In this document: in pieces, positions 47,557 through 47,707 of the stretch
Position numbering within the stretch: position 1 is the stretch's first letter
Layout: each line of letters begins with the position of its first letter
NCBI GenBank assembly: GCA_017305555.1
Contig: JAFKKM010000046.1
Span: forward strand, 1-47,707
Origin: Hyphomicrobiales bacterium
Lineage (GTDB): Bacteria; Pseudomonadota; Alphaproteobacteria; Rhizobiales; Xanthobacteraceae
Direction: 5' to 3'
DNA length: 47,707 nucleotides
The notes under the pieces: model-generated
The model's database searches: none
What the model was told of the DNA's origin: nothing
What the model saw: only the letters and a program-made list of their open reading frames with translations
Made by a program: the position numbers and the translations under genes

Positions 47557-47707
47557 GAGATCGCGCGAATCCGGCATGATCCGGCAAGGGTTCTTTAACC
47601 TTTTCGAAACTCCGGCCCCTTACCCTGTTTCGGTATTTGTTGCGGTCTGTCGTGAAGCTCGAAAAGCTACGCAAATGCAGGCTCTTAGCCGATCAGTGCA
47701 TCTGACA
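47557..47707. other. End of window, no gene seen
   Basis: The last 151 bases hold no supported gene. A GTG-started frame at 47652 would encode only 18 residues. CTTTAACC near 47593 and other AT-rich pieces may belong to a promoter outside the window. Confidence 0.35.

Noticed and set aside
47652-47707. GTG-started 18-codon frame at the window end
   Set aside because: Too short, no ribosome site, no similarity to known small proteins.

Overview
The window is about 47.7 kb of high-GC chromosomal DNA. Gene content points to an alphaproteobacterium of the Bradyrhizobium/Rhodopseudomonas/Afipia/Nitrobacter group (Rhizobiales, Nitrobacteraceae). The clues are split gatC-gatA and gatB genes, the cell-cycle pair divK-pleD, an EipB-type envelope protein, a DmeF-type metal exporter, a ClpS/ClpA pair, a phasin, a TadG-like protein with a von Willebrand A domain, and several families of intergenic palindromes typical of this group. 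The assignment comes from reading the sequence, not from a search. Almost everything looks like housekeeping or conserved accessory chromosome. I see no prophage, transposase, integrase, rRNA operon or CRISPR array.

Layout. 1-440: the 3' part of a tRNA-Ser(GCU), a large palindrome fused to its CCA end, and a small GIY-YIG nuclease gene. 516-2255: a Sel1-like protein, a tiny histone-H1-like protein and two long stretches without a convincing gene. 2256-8820 (minus): gatB, a patatin-type lipoprotein, gatA, a 70-residue protein of unknown function, gatC and a nitronate-monooxygenase-like enzyme. 8955-11157: ruvX, an AEC transporter and a CPBP membrane protease. 11320-14314: an AidB-like acyl-CoA dehydrogenase, a small secreted protein and a D-Ala-D-Ala dipeptidase. 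14467-18856 (plus): pyrB with a dihydroorotase-like partner that lacks metal ligands, plsY and dprA, plus a 35-codon minus-strand gene.

19039-27610: topA, rnr, a DUF983 protein and a NUDIX hydrolase form a tight plus-strand cluster, followed by a flavin-dependent monooxygenase and rpmG. 27764-29512 (minus): divK-pleD. 29659-31247 (plus): a DUF3572 gene translationally coupled to dinB. 31371-36584: eipB, divergent dmeF, then a ridA / glycerophosphodiesterase / GNAT / HIT cluster. 36730-41548: trmO, a lytic transglycosylase, a cysteine homologue of the glycine-reductase selenoprotein B family, an ArsR-type regulator and a divergent 14-helix MFS exporter. 41766-47425: clpA, clpS, the TadG-like protein and a phasin with a promoter carrying repeated TGCACAATT boxes.

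Five copies of one ~85-bp palindromic repeat (family A), two copies of a ~120-bp one (family B) and single copies of two more (C, D) sit only between genes. The least ordinary items are the degenerate dihydroorotase next to pyrB, the tRNA-palindrome-GIY-YIG arrangement, the 70-residue protein overlapping gatA, the Cys-for-Sec reductase homologue, and the structured topA and phasin upstream regions. None of these proves a new system; each is given with a test.
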